The notes under the pieces: generated by a model
Told to the model about the DNA's origin: nothing
What the model saw: only the letters and a program-made list of their open reading frames with translations
Databases searched by the model: none
Translations under genes and position numbers: made by a program
DNA from: Dyella sp. BiH032
GTDB lineage: Bacteria > Pseudomonadota > Gammaproteobacteria > Xanthomonadales > Rhodanobacteraceae
Length of the DNA stretch: 64,000 nt
Assembly (NCBI RefSeq): GCF_031954525.1
Contig: NZ_CP134867.1
Span: 682,001 to 746,000, forward strand
Reading direction: 5' to 3'
In this document: positions 47,999-57,505 of the stretch, piece by piece
Layout: each line of letters opens with the position of its first letter
How positions within the stretch are numbered: the first letter of the stretch is position 1

Positions 47999-49423
47999 TT
48001 ACGACCAGTCGGCATGGAAGCTGCCGGGCCGGTCGATGCGCTCGAAGGTGTGCGCGCCGAAATAGTCGCGCTGGGCCTGCACCAGGTTCGCCGGGAGTCG
48101 TTCGGCGCGGTAGCTGTCGTAGTAAGCGATGGCCGAGGCGAAGCCCGGTACCGCCACGCCAGCTTGCACCGCCGCGGCGACGACGTCGCGCAGCGCCTGC
48201 TGGTACTGCGTAGCGATGTCGCGGAAGTAAGGGTCCAGCAACAGATTGGCCAGCGCAGCATCGTGCGCATAGGCATCGGTGATCTTCTGCAGGAAGCGTG
48301 CGCGGATGATGCAGCCGGCGCGGAAGATCTTCGCGATGGTGCCGTAGGGGAGGTTCCACTTGTACTCGTCGGACGCGGCACGCAGCTGCGCGAAGCCCTG
48401 CGCATACGAGACGATCTTGCTGAGGTAAAGCGCGCGCCGCACCGATTCGATGAAGGCCGCGCGGTTACCTTCGAACTGCTTCGGCACCGGGCCGGTCAAT
48501 TGCTTACTGGCCGCCACTCGTTCGTCCTTCAATGCCGACAGCAGGCGCGCGAAGACGGATTCGGTGATGAGCGGCAGCGGGACGCCGAGATCCAGTGCGC
48601 TCTGGCTGGTCCATTTGCCGGTGCCCTTCTGGGCGGCGCGGTCGAGAATGATGTCGACCATGTCCTTGCCGGTATCCGGGTCCTTCTTGCCGAAGATGTC
48701 GGCAGTGATGGCGATCAGATAGCTGTCCAGTTCGCCCTGGTTCCAGTCGGCGTATACCTTGTCCAGCTCCTCGTTGGAGAGGCCAAGCACCTGCTTCAGT
48801 ACGGCATAGCTTTCGGCGATCAGCTGCATGTCGCCGTACTCGATGCCGTTGTGCACCATCTTCACGTAGTGCCCGGCGCCATTCGGGCCCATGTAAGCGA
48901 CGCAGGGCTCGCCATCGGGGGCGCGGGCGGCGATCTCGGTAAGCACCGGTGCGACCAGGTCATACGCGTCGTGCGGGCCGCCGGGCATGATCGAGGGGCC
49001 GCGCAGCGCGCCTTCCTCGCCGCCGGAGACGCCAGTGCCGATGAAGTGCAGCCCTGCGGCGCTCAGCTCGCGTTCGCGGCGGATAGTGTCCTGGAAGAAC
49101 GTGTTGCCGCCATCGATCAGCACGTCGCCCTTGTCGAGCAGCGGCTTGAGTTCGGCGATGGTCGCATCGGTGGCATCGCCGGCCTTGACCATCAGCAGGA
49201 TGCGGCGCGGCTTCTGCAGTGCATCGACGAACGCCTGCATGGAATAGGTGGGGACCAGCCGCCGGTCGGCGTGCTCGGCCATGACCTCGTCGGTCTTCTC
49301 GCGGCTGCGGTTGTAGATGGCGACGGTATGGCCGCGGCTCTCGATGTTGAGCGCGAGGTTGCGGCCCATGACTGCCATGCCGACGACGCCGATGACGGGT
49401 TGCTCGAGCGGGGGACGACTCAT
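47999..49423 (-). CDS. gnd: 6-phosphogluconate dehydrogenase, NADP-type
   Basis: The 474-residue enzyme has the Rossmann start '[22 protein letters not shown]', the substrate motif '[10 protein letters not shown]', '[16 protein letters not shown]' and the family signature '[16 protein letters not shown]'. It oxidatively decarboxylates 6-phosphogluconate to ribulose 5-phosphate. Length fits the long NADP-dependent class. The ATG at 49423 is chosen; the larger frame toward 50032 runs antisense or out of frame with the next genes and is rejected. Confidence 0.96.
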   Translation of the reverse strand: MSRPPLEQPVIGVVGMAVMGRNLALNIESRGHTVAIYNRSREKTDEVMAEHADRRLVPTYSMQAFVDALQKPRRILLMVKAGDATDATIAELKPLLDKGDVLIDGGNTFFQDTIRRERELSAAGLHFIGTGVSGGEEGALRGPSIMPGGPHDAYDLVAPVLTEIAARAPDGEPCVAYMGPNGAGHYVKMVHNGIEYGDMQLIAESYAVLKQVLGLSNEELDKVYADWNQGELDSYLIAITADIFGKKDPDTGKDMVDIILDRAAQKGTGKWTSQSALDLGVPLPLITESVFARLLSALKDERVAASKQLTGPVPKQFEGNRAAFIESVRRALYLSKIVSYAQGFAQLRAASDEYKWNLPYGTIAKIFRAGCIIRARFLQKITDAYAHDAALANLLLDPYFRDIATQYQQALRDVVAAAVQAGVAVPGFASAIAYYDSYRAERLPANLVQAQRDYFGAHTFERIDRPGSFHADWS

Positions 49424-49518
49424 GCGGGGTGCTCCCAGAGGGTGACGGGAATGCCTCGAATATGGGGAGGGCTCCGAGGCATGCAAGGTGCCCCGCATCA
49501 TACGCAGCCGCCGGCGGA

Positions 49519-50010
49519 TCAGTGCGTGTCGGCGGCGACGGCCTTGAGCGGGCGGGGCGTGAAGCGTACCGACACGAGAGCGACGCGGTCCCCGGCGCGC
49601 ACGTAGCGCAGCGGTCCGGTGACTGCAGCCTCGCCGAATGCCAGCACATGACCGTCCAAGGTCAGCACCACTGACGGCGGTGCCAGGCCGATTTTGGCCG
49701 GCTCGAAATCGGCGACGGGGCGCCAGCTCTGCACGGGCGCCGCGGCGGTGTTCGCCAGATCGGCGAGACGGCCTTCGTCGATCGGGAGTGTCGTGCCGTT
49801 CACGGCCATCCAGTGCCCGTCGCGCTGAACGTAATGCTCCGCCGCGCCGCCGTCCCAGGCCAGGTCGATGCGCTGGATCGACGTCGGGTCGAGCCCGAGC
49901 AGCGTGCCGGTTTCGGCCTGCCGGTCGCTGCGCCATTGCCAGCCGGCCGCTGCGATCAGCAGCGCCGCCAACGCGAGCGGCCACCAGCGGCGATGCGCGC
50001 CCCGCTTCAT
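49519..50010 (-). CDS. DUF4340-like membrane-anchored protein of the Gld-type ABC operon
   Basis: The 163-residue protein has one N-terminal helix (about 9-25) and a periplasmic DUF4340-like domain ('[26 protein letters not shown]', given as [12 protein letters not shown], then '[15 protein letters not shown]'). DUF4340 proteins accompany the Gld-type ABC auxiliary proteins. The gene starts with an ATGA overlap with the GldG-like stop, so it is the last gene of the four-gene unit. An ATG at 50028 is an alternative. Its role is unknown. Confidence 0.75.
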   Translation of the reverse strand: MKRGAHRRWWPLALAALLIAAAGWQWRSDRQAETGTLLGLDPTSIQRIDLAWDGGAAEHYVQRDGHWMAVNGTTLPIDEGRLADLANTAAAPVQSWRPVADFEPAKIGLAPPSVVLTLDGHVLAFGEAAVTGPLRYVRAGDRVALVSVRFTPRPLKAVAADTH

Positions 50011-51359
50011 GCCCGGCGCCGGCGCCATGCAATCAGGCCGCCGAGCGCAAGCAGCACGACCGGGAGCCCGATGAGGAAGCCGAAGGTCACCGCGTTCAGT
50101 TGCCCCTGGCTGATCTGCAGCGCCCGGTCCGGTGCGCCGCGCGGGGGCAGGTTGACCAGCGCGTCGTCGCCGAGCACCCAGTCGAACACCCGTTCGCCCA
50201 GCGCGCGATTGCCGCCGTTGCCGAGGAACGTATTCGAAAGGAAATCGCCGTCGCCGATCACGGCGACGCGCTGTTCGCTCTTGTCCGGGCTGGGCGACAG
50301 CCGGGTGAAGGCCAGGCCGAAATCGAGCGGGCCTTTCAGCTCCCCGGCGTCGGCGTCGTAGCGGATATTCGACGCCTGCGCATTGTCGATGGGCTGGAAT
50401 TCCGTCCAGCTCTGCGCCGAGGAGCGCAGGAAGGGTTTCACTTCCCAATCGCCTTTGCGCGACAGCGCCAGCGCGGATACCTGCGGAAACAGCGTGGTGA
50501 GCGTGAGGCCGCGCGTGATCGCATGCGGGGGGTAATCGCCCAGCGTGATCATGCGCGGATCCTTCAGCCCGAGCGCCGCGCCTTGCCCGTCGACCAGCAC
50601 GCCGGGCAGGATGTGCATGCCGAGCGCATCGGCGAGCGGTTGCAGGCCGAGGTCCTCGTTGGCCGGCTCGGTCAGCCACAGCAGGTTGCCGCCACCGGCG
50701 ACGTAATCGGTGAGCGCCTTGACCGCTCCTTGCGGCAAGGCGAGGGTGGGGCTGGCGAGCACGACGAGGTCCGTGTGCTGCGGTACCGCGGTGACCTGGG
50801 AGAAGTTGAGCGGCACGGCGCGCATGCCGCGGTTTTCCAGCTGCGCCATGAACGTACTGACGTCCGCGTTGGCCTTGCCGTCCGCGCGGCGTTCGCCATC
50901 GCCGGTGACGAAGGCCACGAGCCGCTCGCCGCCGCGTGCGAGGCGTTCCAGCGCGTTGGTGAGGCTGCGCTCGGACAGCTCGTCCAAGCGCTCTTCGCGA
51001 TTCTGGTAATGCAGGATCAGGGCGCCGTCGACGGTGATGCCCAGCTCGCGCATCTTTGCCGGGTCTTGCTGGGGATCGATGAAGCGCACCGTGAGGTCGC
51101 GCTTGAAGCGCTGGTAGCGCTCCATGAATGCGCTCACGGTCTGGCGGAGGTCGCCCTGCGGGTTGGCGTAGCTGACGATCTCCACCGGGCCATGCAGCGT
51201 ATCGAGCACGGCGCGGCTTTCAGGCGAGAGGCTGGAGCGGCCTTCGTGGCTCCAATCGGCCACCAGGTCATGCCGGTAGGTGAGATAGCCGATCGCGCCT
51301 GCGGCGGCGAACAGGACTGCGGCGAACAGCCAGCCGTCCAGACGTCTGAAACCGCGCAT
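50007..51359 (-). CDS. GldG-like ABC transporter auxiliary protein
   Basis: The 450-residue protein has an N-terminal helix (about 11-29), a large periplasmic ABC_transp_aux-like region ('[25 protein letters not shown]', given as [11 protein letters not shown], '[12 protein letters not shown]', '[18 protein letters not shown]', '[12 protein letters not shown]') and a C-terminal helix (about 425-445). This is the GldG/ABC-aux layout first linked to gliding motility in Bacteroidetes. Its start overlaps the permease stop by 1 base (TGATG). Confidence 0.82.
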   Translation of the reverse strand: MRGFRRLDGWLFAAVLFAAAGAIGYLTYRHDLVADWSHEGRSSLSPESRAVLDTLHGPVEIVSYANPQGDLRQTVSAFMERYQRFKRDLTVRFIDPQQDPAKMRELGITVDGALILHYQNREERLDELSERSLTNALERLARGGERLVAFVTGDGERRADGKANADVSTFMAQLENRGMRAVPLNFSQVTAVPQHTDLVVLASPTLALPQGAVKALTDYVAGGGNLLWLTEPANEDLGLQPLADALGMHILPGVLVDGQGAALGLKDPRMITLGDYPPHAITRGLTLTTLFPQVSALALSRKGDWEVKPFLRSSAQSWTEFQPIDNAQASNIRYDADAGELKGPLDFGLAFTRLSPSPDKSEQRVAVIGDGDFLSNTFLGNGGNRALGERVFDWVLGDDALVNLPPRGAPDRALQISQGQLNAVTFGFLIGLPVVLLALGGLIAWRRRRA

Positions 51360-52147
51360 CAGCCGCGCTCCTTGTCGGTGGACAGCCGGCGAACCGCCAG
51401 GGCCAGGGCCAGGGCGATCACCAGTAAGAACCAGATCACATCGGCGCTCGATACCAGGCCGCGCAGCAACGCCTCCAAGTGCGTGCTCAGCGACAGCCAG
51501 TTCCAGAAGCCGTTGCCGATGCCTGCCTTCTGCGCGGCGAGGTTGGCGGTGAACAGCGCCAGGCCGAGCATCAGGCTAGCGGTGGCGGCCACCGCGGGCA
51601 GCGAGGCGAACGAGGAGCACGCGATACCGATCGCGCCCAGCGCGGCGAGCGTGAGTGCCAGCCCCAGCACCGCCGCGCCGAACTTGCCCCAGTCCAGATG
51701 CGTGCCGTGCGCCAGGCTCAGCGGCATGGCGACGGTGAGTGCCAGCCAGGCCATCAGCCACAGCAGCACCGCCAGGTATTTGCCGAGCACGATGGCCGAC
51801 GGCGAGGTACCCGTCGCCGACAGCAGCGGCAAGGTGCCGTTCGCGCGGTCGCCGGCCAGGGTCGACATGGTGATCAGCGGCACGATCAGCAGCGCCAGCT
51901 CGGTCAGTCCGAATGGAAGCATGCCCATGGTCAATGTGCTGCCCAGCAGCGGCACGCCGACCAGATCCGTATAGCCCGGGCCGCCCGGCATGCCCGCGAG
52001 CTTCACCTGGTTGTCGAGAAAACTGCCTAGTAGCAGGACGAACCGCCAGGCGAGCTGGGCCAGCGAAAGCGCGGCCAGCACCCACGCCAGCGGGCGCACG
52101 AGCAGGCGACGCAGCTCCAGGCGGGCGACCGAGAAAATCGAACTCAT
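51359..52147 (-). CDS. ABC transporter permease (GldF/NosY-like)
   Basis: The 262-residue membrane protein has about six hydrophobic helices, with the ABC2-membrane pattern 'TMSTLAGDRANGTLPLLSATGTSPSAIVLGKYLAVL' (given as DRANGTLPLLSATGTS) typical of GldF/NosY permeases. With the ATPase it would form the core exporter. It overlaps the ATPase gene by 4 bases and the GldG-like gene by 1. Confidence 0.88.
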   Translation of the reverse strand: MSSIFSVARLELRRLLVRPLAWVLAALSLAQLAWRFVLLLGSFLDNQVKLAGMPGGPGYTDLVGVPLLGSTLTMGMLPFGLTELALLIVPLITMSTLAGDRANGTLPLLSATGTSPSAIVLGKYLAVLLWLMAWLALTVAMPLSLAHGTHLDWGKFGAAVLGLALTLAALGAIGIACSSFASLPAVAATASLMLGLALFTANLAAQKAGIGNGFWNWLSLSTHLEALLRGLVSSADVIWFLLVIALALALAVRRLSTDKERG

Positions 52148-52881
52148 GCGGCCTTGTCCCGTCCGTTCATGGCGATGTCGAAGAAGGTCTTTTCGAGCGC
52201 CTGGTGATCGCCGCCGAGCGCGGCATCGTGACGCAGGCGGCCTTCGTGCAGGATCGCCACGCGATCGCATACGGCTGTCGTCTCGGCGAGCAGGTGCGTG
52301 GAAAGGATGACCGCCGCACCGGCGGCGGCTTCCTCCCGGATCACCGTGCGCAGGGCCGACACCTGCACAGGATCGAGCGCATTGGCGGGCTCATCCAGGA
52401 CCAGTAGCGCGGGTCTGTGCAGAAGTGCGCAAGCCAGTCCCAGCCGTTGGCGCTGGCCTTGGGACAGCACGCCGGCAAGGCGGCGCAGCAGCGGGCCGAG
52501 TTCCAGCCGTTCGACCGTGCGGTCGCAAGCCTGCTTGAGTGCGCTTCCATGCAGGCCGCGCAGGCGACCATGCGCCTGCAGATGTTCCAAGACCGTCAGT
52601 TCCGGCCAATGCGGGGCACGTTCCGGCAGCCAGCCGATGAGCTGCCGGGCGAGCTCAGGCGATTCTGAAAAATCCTGGCCATCCAGCTCGATCAAGCCCT
52701 CGTCGGGCCGAAGCGCGCCCGCGATCATCGCCAACGTGGTGGACTTGCCGGCCCCGTTGACGCCAAGCAGGCCAAGGATTTCCCCCCTGTCCAGCACCAG
52801 GCTGAGACGCTCCACGGCAGGGCGTCCGGCACGATGGCGCTGGACCTGATCAAGCTTTAACAGGGGGTGTGGCAGAGTCAT
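52144..52881 (-). CDS. ABC transporter ATP-binding protein (GldA/NosF-like)
   Basis: The 245-residue ATPase has Walker A 'LLGVNGAGKST', Q-loop 'QLIGWLPE', a variant signature 'LSQGQRQRLGLA', Walker B 'ALLVLDEPANALDP' and the switch His in 'ILSTHLL'. It powers the permease downstream. It is first in the unit; the 163-bp gap upstream is shared with the divergent desaturase and contains two dyads. The larger frame toward 52986 is rejected because the ATP domain starts right after 52881. Confidence 0.93.
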   Translation of the reverse strand: MTLPHPLLKLDQVQRHRAGRPAVERLSLVLDRGEILGLLGVNGAGKSTTLAMIAGALRPDEGLIELDGQDFSESPELARQLIGWLPERAPHWPELTVLEHLQAHGRLRGLHGSALKQACDRTVERLELGPLLRRLAGVLSQGQRQRLGLACALLHRPALLVLDEPANALDPVQVSALRTVIREEAAAGAAVILSTHLLAETTAVCDRVAILHEGRLRHDAALGGDHQALEKTFFDIAMNGRDKAA

Positions 52882-52899
52882 TGCATGATTGTCACGGTG

Positions 52900-52926
52900 C
52901 CCCCACTGTTTAAACAACTGTGGGGG
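52900..52926. promoter_or_regulatory. Long dyad around TGTTTAAACA between the ABC operon and the desaturase gene
   Basis: CCCCCACTGTT and AACTGTGGGGG are near-perfect arms (one mismatch) around TAAAC; the centre contains the 10-bp palindrome TGTTTAAACA (52907-52916). It lies 19 bases before the ATPase start. It may be an operator for a repressor or a hairpin in the ABC leader. Confidence 0.45.
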
Positions 52927-52976
52927 ACCGTTTTCTTGTGCGCCAAGACACGTTCCGCGACGCCGTCGGCGAACGC

Positions 52977-53005
52977 GGTTTCCCATGCTGGTGGGTACGG
53001 AAACC
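52977..53005. promoter_or_regulatory. Inverted repeat GGTTTCC-N15-GGAAACC upstream of the desaturase gene
   Basis: Seven-base arms at 52977-52983 and 52999-53005 stand 40 bases before the desaturase ATG. This may be a regulatory dyad of the desaturase, perhaps with the 52900 element. It is inferred only from symmetry and place. Confidence 0.35.
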
Positions 53006-53044
53006 CTCGATTAGACTGACTTTTCACCCTACTGAGTGTTTCCC

Positions 53045-54238
53045 ATGCTCGATGCAGTGCTGAACTTCCTGTCCAACGGCCTCACCGGGGCCGGCTGGGT
53101 TGCCATGCTGGTCTACCTGCTGGTCATGACGCAGCTCACCATTTTCACGGTGACGCTGTATCTGCATCGCAGCCAGACCCATCGCGGCGTGGACTTCCAT
53201 CCCGCGCTCGCCAACTTCTTCCGCTTCTGGGGCTGGCTCACCACCGGCATGGTGGTGAAGGAGTGGGTGGCGGTGCACCGCAAGCACCACGCCAAGGTCG
53301 AGACCGAGGAAGACCCGCATAGCCCGCAGATCTACGGCATCAAGAAGGTGTTCTGGGACGGCGTGTCGCTGTACCGCGAGGCCAGCTACAACAAGGCCGA
53401 CCTCGAGAAGTACGGCCGCGGCACGCCGGACGACTGGTTCGAGCGCAAGCTGTTCGGCGGCCATCCGTACTGGGGTCCGTCGCTGATGCTGATCATCAAC
53501 CTGGCGCTGTTCGGCGTGATCGGTGCGGCGATCTGGGCTGTGCAGATGATCTGGATTCCGTTCTGGGCCGCCGGCTTCGTCAACGGCATCGGCCATTGGT
53601 GGGGCTATCGCAACTTCGAGAGCGCCGACACCGCGACGAACCTGTCGCCGTGGGGCGTGTGGATCGGCGGCGAAGAGCTGCACAACAACCACCACGCCTT
53701 CCCGAGCTCGGCTAAGTTCGCGCTGCGCAAGTGGGAGTTCGACATCGGCTGGGCCGTGATCTGCGGCCTGCGCGCGGTGGGCTTGGCCAAGGTGCTGCGC
53801 GTGGCGCCGACCCTGGACGTGCGCCCGAACGTGCACCTGCCCGATGCCGAAACCCTGAAGGCCGTGCTCACGCACCGCTTCCAGGCCATGACCGACTTCT
53901 ACCGTGGCGTGATCGTGCCGACCCTGCGCGACGAGGCCCAGCATGCCGGCGAGAGCCTCAAGGCCATGCCGCGCCGCATGCGCCGCGCCCTCGCCGACGG
54001 CGGCCGCTGGCTGGACAACGAAGGCCGCGAGCGCCTGCAGGCCGCACTGGCCAAGCGCCCGACCTTGCGCGTGGTGTGCGACTTCCGCACCCGCCTGGCG
54101 GAGCTGATGGAACAGCGCGGCGCCGAGCAGACCCTCAAGGGCCTGCAGCAGTGGATTGCCGAAGCCGAGCAGAGCGGTATCCGCGTGCTGCAGGACTTCG
54201 CGCAGCGGCTGAAGACTTACGCGGTCAGTGCGGCTTGA
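53045..54238 (+). CDS. Membrane fatty-acid desaturase (delta-9 type)
   Basis: The 397-residue protein has four hydrophobic segments and the three histidine boxes of acyl-lipid or acyl-CoA desaturases: HRSQTH (His41-46), HRKHH (His78-82) and HNNHH (His213-217), which bind the di-iron centre. It makes unsaturated fatty acids at the membrane, useful for cold adaptation. A helical C-terminal extension of about 120 residues (270-397, rich in Arg, Glu and Leu) follows. The ATG at 53045 is used. A good terminator follows. Confidence 0.93.
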   Translation: MLDAVLNFLSNGLTGAGWVAMLVYLLVMTQLTIFTVTLYLHRSQTHRGVDFHPALANFFRFWGWLTTGMVVKEWVAVHRKHHAKVETEEDPHSPQIYGIKKVFWDGVSLYREASYNKADLEKYGRGTPDDWFERKLFGGHPYWGPSLMLIINLALFGVIGAAIWAVQMIWIPFWAAGFVNGIGHWWGYRNFESADTATNLSPWGVWIGGEELHNNHHAFPSSAKFALRKWEFDIGWAVICGLRAVGLAKVLRVAPTLDVRPNVHLPDAETLKAVLTHRFQAMTDFYRGVIVPTLRDEAQHAGESLKAMPRRMRRALADGGRWLDNEGRERLQAALAKRPTLRVVCDFRTRLAELMEQRGAEQTLKGLQQWIAEAEQSGIRVLQDFAQRLKTYAVSAA

Positions 54239-54261
54239 TTCGAGCCGGCAACCGCTTCGAA

Positions 54262-54290
54262 AAGCCCGCCTTCCGGCGGGTTTTTCTTTT
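54262..54290 (+). terminator. Rho-independent terminator after the desaturase gene
   Basis: CCCGCC-TTCC-GGCGGG is followed by TTTTTCTTTT, 27 bases past the stop. It is a textbook terminator. Confidence 0.85.
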
Positions 54291-54349
54291 GCGACGGCGG
54301 TGCCCGAGCGTGGCTTGTCCGCCACGCCGGACCCACCCATGAGCGCGGC

Positions 54350-54904
54350 ATGTCGCCCCCGGCGCTCTTCCCCTCGTTGATCGGTCCCGTCGAATGGTCG
54401 CGGCTGGCCGAGCCGGTCCGGCGCATGCATGGCGGAACGGCGTCGCTGCGTGCGCACGGGCAGGCGCAGGTGGATGGTGCGGAGCATCTCTTCGCGCGCG
54501 TGCTGCGGCGCGTGCTGGGCTTGCCGGAGCCGGAGCCGGAGCCGGGTCCGGCGCAGGCGATCACGCTGACCATCGAGCGCGCAGGATCACGTGAAATCTG
54601 GACGCGCCATTTCGCGAGTCGTCGCATGCGTTCGACGCTGGACGCGAACGGAGAAAGTGGCCGCCTGTGCGAGCGCCTGGGGCCGGTAGCCTTCTCTTTC
54701 GAGCTACGTCGCGTGGACGATTCGATCGACTGGGTGCTGTGCGAAGGCCGCCTGCTGGGCGTGCGTCTGCCGCGCGCGGTGTTCGGCAGCGTGTTTTCGC
54801 GCAGCATGGCGGAGCACGGACGCTACCTTTTCCACATCGACACGCGATTGCCGCTGGTGGGGCGGCTGGTCAGCTATCGCGGCTGGTTGGAGGTGGAGGG
54901 GTGA
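54350..54904 (+). CDS. DUF4166 domain protein
   Basis: The 184-residue protein has the DUF4166 layout: 'LAEPVRRMHGGTASLRAHGQAQVDGAEHLFARVLRRVLGLP' (given as RRMHGGTASLRAHGQAQV), 'WTRHFASRRMRSTL', 'RLCERLGPVAFSFEL' and the C-terminal 'LPLVGRLVSYRGWLE'. Members are small, often next to saccharopine-dehydrogenase-like or lipid genes; the function is unknown. No signal peptide is visible. It lies 111 bases past the desaturase stop but after a terminator, so it has its own promoter. Confidence 0.8.
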   Translation: MSPPALFPSLIGPVEWSRLAEPVRRMHGGTASLRAHGQAQVDGAEHLFARVLRRVLGLPEPEPEPGPAQAITLTIERAGSREIWTRHFASRRMRSTLDANGESGRLCERLGPVAFSFELRRVDDSIDWVLCEGRLLGVRLPRAVFGSVFSRSMAEHGRYLFHIDTRLPLVGRLVSYRGWLEVEG

Positions 54905-55042
54905 GCGAAGCTTTTGCGCAGCCTGCGTTCGCTCTATCGCCCGTTCGTCCGCCGCGATCGGTGTCGACTATTGGAAGGTGCTGGCCGCAACGTCTTCCGC
55001 GCGAACGGCCAGATGTCACCCAAACACCTCGACACCCGAACG

Positions 55043-55073
55043 AAAAAAAACCCGCCACGAAGGCGGGTTTTTT
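55043..55073. terminator. Bidirectional terminator at the end of rpmBG
   Basis: AAAACCCGCC and GGCGGGTTTT pair around ACGAA, flanked by A and T runs on both sides. It ends the minus-strand rpmBG transcript and could also act on the plus strand after the DUF4166 gene. Confidence 0.85.
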
Positions 55074-55087
55074 GGAGAGCAGATCAA

Positions 55088-55255
55088 TTACTTGATCTTG
55101 CCTTCCTTGTAGATCACGTGCTTGCGGACAACTGGGTCGTACTTCTTGAACTCGAATTTGTCCGGCGTGTTCTTCTTGTTCTTCTGCGTGGTGTAGAAGT
55201 GGCCGGTGCCGGCCGAGGAGATCAGGCGGATCTTGTCGCTCTTGCTCTTGGACAT
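55088..55255 (-). CDS. rpmG: 50S ribosomal protein L33
   Basis: The 55-residue protein [20 protein letters not shown]... is typical bacterial L33 of the zinc-free form: no CxxC pair is present ('[16 protein letters not shown]'). It is in the order rpmB-rpmG with 13 bases between, followed by a terminator. It is too short for a long-ORF screen and was read directly. Confidence 0.97.
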   Translation of the reverse strand: MSKSKSDKIRLISSAGTGHFYTTQKNKKNTPDKFEFKKYDPVVRKHVIYKEGKIK

Positions 55256-55268
55256 GGCTTAGGGCTCC

Positions 55269-55505
55269 TCAGATCTTCTCGCCGCGGGCACGCAGGTCGG
55301 CGATCACGGCCTCGATGCCCTTCTTGTCGATGGTGCGCAGCGCCTGGTTGGAGACGCGCAGTTTCACCCAGCGGTTCTCGCTGGCGACCCAGAAGCGGCG
55401 CTCGTGCAGGTTCGGCAACCAACGGCGACGGGTCTTGTTGTTGGCATGCGAGACGTTGTTGCCGGTCCGCACACCCTTTCCGGTGACTTGGCATACACGG
55501 GCCAT
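55269..55505 (-). CDS. rpmB: 50S ribosomal protein L28
   Basis: The 78-residue protein begins [20 protein letters not shown] and contains '[16 protein letters not shown]', the L28 signature. Cys5 is not part of a zinc pair, matching the zinc-free form also seen for L33. It is the first gene of rpmBG; the upstream in-frame extension toward 56723 is antisense to secB and gpsA and not real. Confidence 0.97.
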   Translation of the reverse strand: MARVCQVTGKGVRTGNNVSHANNKTRRRWLPNLHERRFWVASENRWVKLRVSNQALRTIDKKGIEAVIADLRARGEKI

Positions 55506-55862
55506 GATGACCTCCGTAGATTCATTTACCGCCCGTTGGCCAGGGCGACATCGGCCCAGCGGCGCCTTGCGCCACGCGATGCTGGAGGGTGGTGCTGTCG
55601 GGGGCTGCCGTGAGGTCCGCATCGCGTCGCGGACGTGCCCGGGAGACCGGGCCGGCATGGCCGAGCCGCGCATTCTCCCAGGAAACCGCATGGTTGCGCA
55701 AGTTTTGAGCAATCCGGGCCGCGGCGTCACGGAGGCGCGTACCCGTTGCCAGCGGCCGCCGCGGAGCCGCTCCGCCGTCCATGCCGTCATGGCGACCGGC
55801 GGGGATGTATGGAACAATCGGCCTCTTTGTCCGTTTCCGCATTCCGAGTGAGGGGTTTCGAC
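55506..55862. other. Gene-free divergent gap between rpmB and secB
   Basis: This 357-bp stretch should hold the divergent promoters of rpmBG and secB-gpsA. I see GAGGGG (55851-55856) as the secB ribosome-binding site but no convincing consensus promoter, hairpin or small gene. The open frames across it have no family resemblance and no good start. Confidence 0.6.
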
Positions 55863-56354
55863 ATGGCAGACGTCAACGCCAACGGCCAGGCCGGCCAGCC
55901 GCAGCTGGTGCTGCAGAAGATCTACGTGAAGGACGTATCGTTCGAAGCGCCGAACGCCCCGCACATCTTCCAGGAGATCGGCGAGACCGACCAGCAGCCG
56001 CAGGTCCAGCTGAACCTGGGCCAGCAGGCCACCGAGCTGGGCAACGACCTGTACGAAGTGGTGCTCAGCCTCACCCTCACCTGCACGCTCGGCGAGCGCA
56101 CCGCCTACCTGGCCGAAGTGAAGCAGGCCGGCGTGTTCGGCGTGTCCGGTTTCTCGGAAGCCGACCATGCCGGCATCATCGGCAGCTACTGCCCGAACCT
56201 GCTGTTCCCGTATGCGCGCCAGGTGATCTCCTCGCTGGTGATGGAAGGCGGCTTCCCGCCGTTCCTCCTGCAGCCGATCAACTTCGACGCGCTCTACGCC
56301 GAACAGCAGCGCCGCATCGCCGGCGGCGACGAGATCCCGGCCCTCAACAGCTGA
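55863..56354 (+). CDS. secB: Protein-export chaperone SecB
   Basis: The 163-residue protein has the SecB pattern '[17 protein letters not shown]', '[13 protein letters not shown]', '[17 protein letters not shown]' and '[17 protein letters not shown]'. It keeps preproteins unfolded and hands them to SecA. It lies 9 bases before gpsA, the usual secB-gpsA order in gammaproteobacteria. Confidence 0.97.
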   Translation: MADVNANGQAGQPQLVLQKIYVKDVSFEAPNAPHIFQEIGETDQQPQVQLNLGQQATELGNDLYEVVLSLTLTCTLGERTAYLAEVKQAGVFGVSGFSEADHAGIIGSYCPNLLFPYARQVISSLVMEGGFPPFLLQPINFDALYAEQQRRIAGGDEIPALNS

Positions 56355-56363
56355 GTCTCCCCC

Positions 56364-57389
56364 ATGGCTGAACGTCCGACCCTGGCGGTCCTGGGCGCCG
56401 GCTCGTGGGGAACGGCGCTGGCCGCCCTGACCGCGCGCAATGGCGTCCCGACCCGGCTCTGGGGCCGGGATTCCCATGCGCTGGCGGCGATGGCCGAAAC
56501 CCGGCAGAACCAGCGTTATCTGCCCGACATCCAGCTGCCGGCCGAACTGCGTTTCGAGAGCGACCTGGCCGCCGCCCTGCGCGGCGCCGGGGTCGTGCTG
56601 ATCGTGGTCCCCAGCCACGCCTTCGCGTCCATGCTGGACGAGATCGCGCCGCTGCTCGAGCCAGGCGCCGCGATCGCCTGGGCTACCAAGGGCTTCGAGC
56701 CCGGCACCGGCCGCTTCCTGCACGAACTGGTGGCGGAAAAGCTACCGGGCCGCGCCGCGGCGGTGGTCACCGGGCCGTCCTTCGCCAAGGAAGTGGCGCT
56801 CGGGCTACCCAGCGCCGTCACGGTGCATTCCGACGACGAGGCCTTCGCGCAACAACTGGCCTCGATGCTGCACGCACCGAACTTCCGCGCCTACTCCGGC
56901 GGGGACGTGCTCGGCGCGGAACTGGGCGGCGCCATGAAGAACGTCCTGGCCGTGGCTACCGGCGTCGCCGATGGCATGGATCTGGGCCTCAATGCCCGCG
57001 CCGGCCTCATCACGCGCGGCATGAACGAAATGCTGCGCCTGGGCGTCGCGCTCGGGGCCCGGCCCGAGACCCTGATGGGTCTGTCCGGCCTGGGCGACCT
57101 CGTGCTCACCTGTACCGGCGATCTTTCCCGCAATCGCCGCCTGGGCCTCGCCCTCGGCAAGGGCGTGGCGATCGATGAGGCCGTACGCCAGATCGGCCAG
57201 GTGGTGGAAAGCGTCGTCACCGCGGACGAAGTGGCTCGCCTGGCCGCCAAGCACGGCCTGGACCTGCCGATCAGCGGCGGCGTGCGCGCCGTGCTGCACG
57301 GCGAGGTCACGCCGGTCGAAGGCCTGCGCGCACTGATGTCCCGCGAACAGAAGCCGGAATACCCGCAGGGCCTCTTCGGGGTCGCCTGA
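56364..57389 (+). CDS. gpsA: Glycerol-3-phosphate dehydrogenase [NAD(P)+]
   Basis: The 341-residue enzyme has the dinucleotide fold '[13 protein letters not shown]', '[18 protein letters not shown]', the catalytic Lys region '[18 protein letters not shown]' and '[20 protein letters not shown]'. It reduces dihydroxyacetone phosphate to glycerol 3-phosphate for phospholipid synthesis. It is cotranscribed with secB. Confidence 0.97.
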   Translation: MAERPTLAVLGAGSWGTALAALTARNGVPTRLWGRDSHALAAMAETRQNQRYLPDIQLPAELRFESDLAAALRGAGVVLIVVPSHAFASMLDEIAPLLEPGAAIAWATKGFEPGTGRFLHELVAEKLPGRAAAVVTGPSFAKEVALGLPSAVTVHSDDEAFAQQLASMLHAPNFRAYSGGDVLGAELGGAMKNVLAVATGVADGMDLGLNARAGLITRGMNEMLRLGVALGARPETLMGLSGLGDLVLTCTGDLSRNRRLGLALGKGVAIDEAVRQIGQVVESVVTADEVARLAAKHGLDLPISGGVRAVLHGEVTPVEGLRALMSREQKPEYPQGLFGVA

Positions 57390-57505
57390 CATCGGCCTGT
57401 TGCACCGTCTCCGCGTCCGTTCGAAAAAAACGGCGCGGAGGCGCGCATCTGCACATCGGCCTTGCTAAGCTCGGTCTTTTGGTCGCCCCGGCGGACCGCA
57501 CGCGC

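Noticed and set aside
55522..55842. 106-codon minus-strand frame in the rpmB-secB gap
   Set aside because: It has no ribosome-binding site, low-complexity Arg/Ala/Pro content, and covers the expected secB promoter.
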